Origin: Marinihelvus fidelis
Lineage (GTDB): Bacteria > Pseudomonadota > Gammaproteobacteria > Xanthomonadales > SZUA-36
DNA length: 64,000 bases
Assembly (NCBI RefSeq): GCF_008725655.1
Contig: NZ_VYXP01000001.1
Span: forward strand, 1-64,000
Reading direction: 5' to 3'
A program made the position numbers and the translations under genes. Below the pieces are notes generated by a model that saw nothing but the letters and a program-made list of their open reading frames with translations, searched no databases and had not been told where the DNA came from. Below, piece after piece: positions 61,160 through 64,000 of this stretch (position 1 is its first letter; each line of letters starts with the position of its first letter).

Positions 61160-63070
61160 TCAGGCCAGGTACTGGAAGCCCAGGATGTTCCAGAACCAGT
61201 AGAACCAGATCATGAACAGCCCGCACAGGGTAACGCCCAGGTAGCGAATCCGGGCCCAGGCACCTTCCAGCAGGCTGCCGCGCCAAACCGCGAACAGCTT
61301 GACCAGCAGCCAGGCGCCGGCGACGGCCGCCAGGATGGGCAGCACCAGCCAGGCCTTGAACAGGCCGGGTACTTCGCTGAACAGGCGGTCCTGAACCGCG
61401 GAAATCGTCACGACGCCGGCGATGACGACAATCCAGTTGGCCGCCGCGCACCAGGTCGCGGCGCGGATGGCCGAGCGGTCGGCGGCGGGCAGCTTGCGGA
61501 TGCGCTCACGCTGGTAGAAGCGTTTCAACAGCACCAGTGCGAACACCAGCAGCGACAGGCCCAGCAGCATGAAGTTGAATCCGGCGGTCTCGTACGTGGC
61601 CAGGCGACGCAGCGACATGAACGGCAGGCCGTCCATGACAAAACCGGTGATGTTGCCGGCACCGTCTTCCTGGAAGGCAATCTGGCGCGGGCTGATACCG
61701 GGCACCATCGACGCCCCCGGGTTGGATTCGCGGAACAGGTTCTCTTCGATCTCGACGTAGCGCTTGGCCTTGCCGGAGAATGCGACCACCAGTTCATTGT
61801 CGACCGGGTAGACCTTGACGCCGCCGCTCAGGCCCAGTGATTTTTCGATCTTGGAGAAGTTGCTGCGCCAGAAACCGTAATCGCCGGCGTAGCGCCCGGC
61901 GCGCGTGGCGAAGTCCGCCGGCGGCTCGGGCATGGCGTCCTGGCGCGGGAAGTACTCGGCGTAGAGCGCCGGCGTCAGTGACGAGCGCGGAATGCGGCCG
62001 CCGGTGGCCGCAAAGGACACGAAGAACGCCAGGCCGTTCTCGGCGTCGATGCCCAGGTAGGAATGGAACCACTGCGTGTCGCCGCCGTGACCCATGACCC
62101 GGTGGCCTTCCAGGTCGGTGGCGTAGAAGCCCAGGCCCATGCCCATCAGGCGTTCGTCATGGCTGAACTGGTCGGACAGTTGCTCGCGCACGGTGGCCTC
62201 GGAGAGGATCCGCTGGCCATCGAGCTCACCGCCATTCAGGATCGCCTGCGCGAACCGGACCATGTCGGTGGCGCTGGCGGACTGGCCGCCGGCGGGGCCG
62301 AAACTGGCGACGATTTCAAAAGGCTTTTCGACATAGTCGCCGTTTTCGAACGCGTAGCTGGTGGCCATCTTGTCCGCGAGTTCCGCGGGCAGCGGCTCTT
62401 CAAACGTCGCGTTGCTCATGCCCAGCGGCTCGAAAATATGGTTGTGCACGTAATCTTCGAAGGATTCACCGGAGACATTGGCGACGATCAGGCCGGCCAG
62501 TGCGGTGGCGTAGTTCGAGTAGGCCGTCTGCTTGCCCGGCGGATTGACGCGCTCCTGGCGGTACTTCGACATGGCCTCCTTCAGCGGCACCGCGCGTTCG
62601 GGGTCGTCGATGATCAGGTAGCCCAGGGCGCCGTCTTCGAAGCCGGCCGTGTGGGTCATGATGTGGCGCAGGGTGATGGGCTCATCGAAGGTATCGGGAA
62701 TCTCGACGCTGTCGAGATATTCATTGACGTCGGTGTCGAGGTCGAGCTTGCCCTGTTCCACCAGCTGCATGACCGACACCCAGGTGAACAGCTTGGACAC
62801 GGAACCGGGGCGGAACAGCGTGGTGTAGGGGTCGACCGCCTTGCCGCTGTCGATGTCCTGGTAGCCGTAGCCCTTGGCGAAGATCAGCTCACCGTCCTTG
62901 GCAATGGCGACCACGCCGGACGGGCTGTTGTTGTTCTTCATCAGCGGCTCGACCACGCCGTCGACGAACGCTTCCAGGGCGACCGGGTCGTCCATCGTGG
63001 GTGCGGCGAATGCGGCGGTGCCGACCAGTGCGGCCAGCGCGGCGGCGGCAATGCGGGAGAAAAATGTCAT
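61160..63070 (-). CDS. Exported serine hydrolase (beta-lactamase family) with C-terminal membrane helices
   Basis: A 636-residue protein with a signal peptide (IAAAALAALVGTAAFAA) and a class C-like serine beta-lactamase/D-peptidase domain: SVSK in FRPGSVSKLFTW (the S-x-x-K nucleophile), YSN in QTAYSNYATAL, and a final GHGGDTQWFHSYLGI. About four hydrophobic segments follow (about 520-635). It is likely anchored in the inner membrane with the enzyme in the periplasm. Upstream of dgcA and dgcN in the same operon, it could release D-Glu-containing peptides, but this is inference. Confidence 0.88.
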   Translation of the reverse strand: MTFFSRIAAAALAALVGTAAFAAPTMDDPVALEAFVDGVVEPLMKNNNSPSGVVAIAKDGELIFAKGYGYQDIDSGKAVDPYTTLFRPGSVSKLFTWVSVMQLVEQGKLDLDTDVNEYLDSVEIPDTFDEPITLRHIMTHTAGFEDGALGYLIIDDPERAVPLKEAMSKYRQERVNPPGKQTAYSNYATALAGLIVANVSGESFEDYVHNHIFEPLGMSNATFEEPLPAELADKMATSYAFENGDYVEKPFEIVASFGPAGGQSASATDMVRFAQAILNGGELDGQRILSEATVREQLSDQFSHDERLMGMGLGFYATDLEGHRVMGHGGDTQWFHSYLGIDAENGLAFFVSFAATGGRIPRSSLTPALYAEYFPRQDAMPEPPADFATRAGRYAGDYGFWRSNFSKIEKSLGLSGGVKVYPVDNELVVAFSGKAKRYVEIEENLFRESNPGASMVPGISPRQIAFQEDGAGNITGFVMDGLPFMSLRRLATYETAGFNFMLLGLSLLVFALVLLKRFYQRERIRKLPAADRSAIRAATWCAAANWIVVIAGVVTISAVQDRLFSEVPGLFKAWLVLPILAAVAGAWLLVKLFAVWRGSLLEGAWARIRYLGVTLCGLFMIWFYWFWNILGFQYLA

Positions 63071-63168
63071 GGGACCCGTCCTCGTTGTGCGTTTATCCGG
63101 CATATCCGGGGGTGTCCGGCGATGTTACCCGCCCGCCTATCGAGTTTGGTAGGCGAAAAAGACAGTAA

Positions 63169-63180
63169 AATATGCATATT
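63169..63180. promoter_or_regulatory. Palindrome between the serine hydrolase and AraC-type genes
   Basis: AATATGCATATT, a perfect 12-base AT-rich palindrome, lies 27 bases before the regulator ATG and 99 bases upstream of the divergent serine hydrolase. It is a plausible operator in the shared divergent region. Confidence 0.4.
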
Positions 63181-63206
63181 GGACAAAGGGCGGTACACTG
63201 CGCCCT

Positions 63207-64000
63207 ATGCGATATGACGACGAGTACGCCGCGAACCTGCCCCCCGGCTTTGACCCCGAAGCGGCATCACCCGCCGAACTGGGCGCGCTCTTTGAAGGTG
63301 CGCGCTGCATTTCCCGGTTTCACTCGGCGGCGGATGGCAGCTTTGTCAAGGAACTGCAGCAGGCCCGGCTGGGTCGCTCCTACAGTTACAGGATTGACGC
63401 TGGGGGTCTTCTGGAGGTCAACGATTCGTTCCTGAGAACACCCGTCGTCATTCGTAATGAAGTTGATGACCTGATCAGTTTTCAGTTCGTGTCCTCGGTA
63501 AAACGGGCCGAATTCCTGGGCGAACGCAAAAATGTCCACGACCTGGGTCCGGCGGTCATCGTGTCCGCGATCCCGCGGCCCGAGTACACCTATCGTGTTC
63601 CCCGAACCAATGAAACGATCCGCCATGTCGTGGTGTACACCACGCTGTCAAACCTGATGGAACGCATGGGAGAGTGTGCCCTCGATTACCCGGTCTGGTT
63701 GCGGGAGATTCTCGAGCTTCGTCATACAGCGCCGCGCCAGCGCGTGCTTTTTCTCGAGGATGTTCATCGGGAACTGACATGGCCCTTTTTCCACCAACCC
63801 GTTTCCGGTCACCTGCTCAATCACTGGATGAACGCGAAATTCAATGAGCTGCTGACCATAGGCCTTCAAATCCTGAAGAACGACCATGCCTGGCTGGACA
63901 CCGGTCAGCAGGACGCCGACGTGCCTCGCGGTGACATTATCCGCCGGGCCCGGACCATACTCGATCGCGAGTACGCGAATCCGCCATCACTGCCGCAACT
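63207..64000 (+). CDS. AraC-family transcriptional regulator, 3' end beyond the window
   Basis: An ATG at 63207 opens a frame that runs without a stop to the window end (264 residues visible). The N-terminal part (SYSYRIDAGGLLEVNDSFLRTPVVIRNEVDDLISFQFV) resembles the sensor domain of AraC-type regulators. The end (PRGDIIRRARTILDREYANPPSLPQL) is the start of the AraC helix-turn-helix domain. It is divergent from the serine hydrolase-dgcA-dgcN operon and may control it. The DNA-binding part is mostly outside the window. Confidence 0.85.
   Translation, partial: MRYDDEYAANLPPGFDPEAASPAELGALFEGARCISRFHSAADGSFVKELQQARLGRSYSYRIDAGGLLEVNDSFLRTPVVIRNEVDDLISFQFVSSVKRAEFLGERKNVHDLGPAVIVSAIPRPEYTYRVPRTNETIRHVVVYTTLSNLMERMGECALDYPVWLREILELRHTAPRQRVLFLEDVHRELTWPFFHQPVSGHLLNHWMNAKFNELLTIGLQILKNDHAWLDTGQQDADVPRGDIIRRARTILDREYANPPSLPQ

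Overview
The window looks like chromosomal DNA from a GC-rich gammaproteobacterium. The yajC-secD-secF, suhB/trmJ, cysG/cysB and cysJIH arrangements, the leucine-catabolism genes and the single large ilv-leu operon would fit a Xanthomonadales or Wenzhouxiangellaceae-like lineage. That placement is an inference from gene content, not a phylogeny. There is no prophage, insertion sequence, CRISPR array, rRNA or recognisable tRNA. Gene density is high, and most genes lie in head-to-tail operons with overlapping or nearly touching ends.

Layout. 0.1-5 kb: Sec accessory genes (yajC with a one-base frameshift, secD, secF), then suhB and trmJ, whose divergent start codons overlap. 5.1-5.5 kb: a non-coding stretch with nested complementarity and a strong terminator (possible structured RNA). 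5.5-10.3 kb: an alkyltransferase-like protein, glutathione-dependent formaldehyde detoxification (frmA, fghA), a DUF6498-type membrane protein, an encapsulated-ferritin homologue without an encapsulin, and an MscS channel. 10.3-17.8 kb: leucine/isoleucine catabolism (SDR, liuC, liuB, thiolase, ivd, leucine dehydrogenase) with a VapBC module in the middle. 18.1-31.6 kb: a sugar-isomerase-like TIM barrel, then a complete branched-chain amino acid operon ilvD-ilvC-ilvG-ilvM-leuA-ilvE-leuC-leuD-leuB-ilvA. It is preceded by a promoter, a 47-residue leader peptide rich in Leu/Val/Ile codons and an attenuator. 31.7-41 kb: an RHH/RelE toxin-antitoxin pair, then sulfur assimilation (cysG, cysB, cysH, cysI, cysJ) with two envelope proteins between. 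A small cysteine-rich reading frame followed by a terminator sits in front of cysB and looks like a second attenuator. 41-49 kb: a META-domain lipoprotein, an M16 protease, and a DUF3604 / PPIase / HupE-UreJ trio. 49-59 kb: an AbrB/PIN toxin-antitoxin pair and a run of exported, lipoprotein and beta-barrel proteins of mostly unknown role. 59-64 kb: a probable D-glutamate salvage operon (serine hydrolase, DgcA, DgcN) with a divergent AraC-type regulator cut by the window end.

The feature that ties the window together is a family of tandem 7-base repeats of the form GTGANNN (GTGACGC, GTGACGG, GTGAGTA and variants). They occur at six intergenic or intragenic places, often as facing inverted arrays around or beside terminators. 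One array lies inside the ilvG coding sequence, where it is translated into the linker between two domains.

The most novel-looking items are the cysteine-codon leader before cysB, the GTGANNN repeat family including its in-frame copy in ilvG, the orphan encapsulated ferritin, and the structured non-coding region after trmJ.
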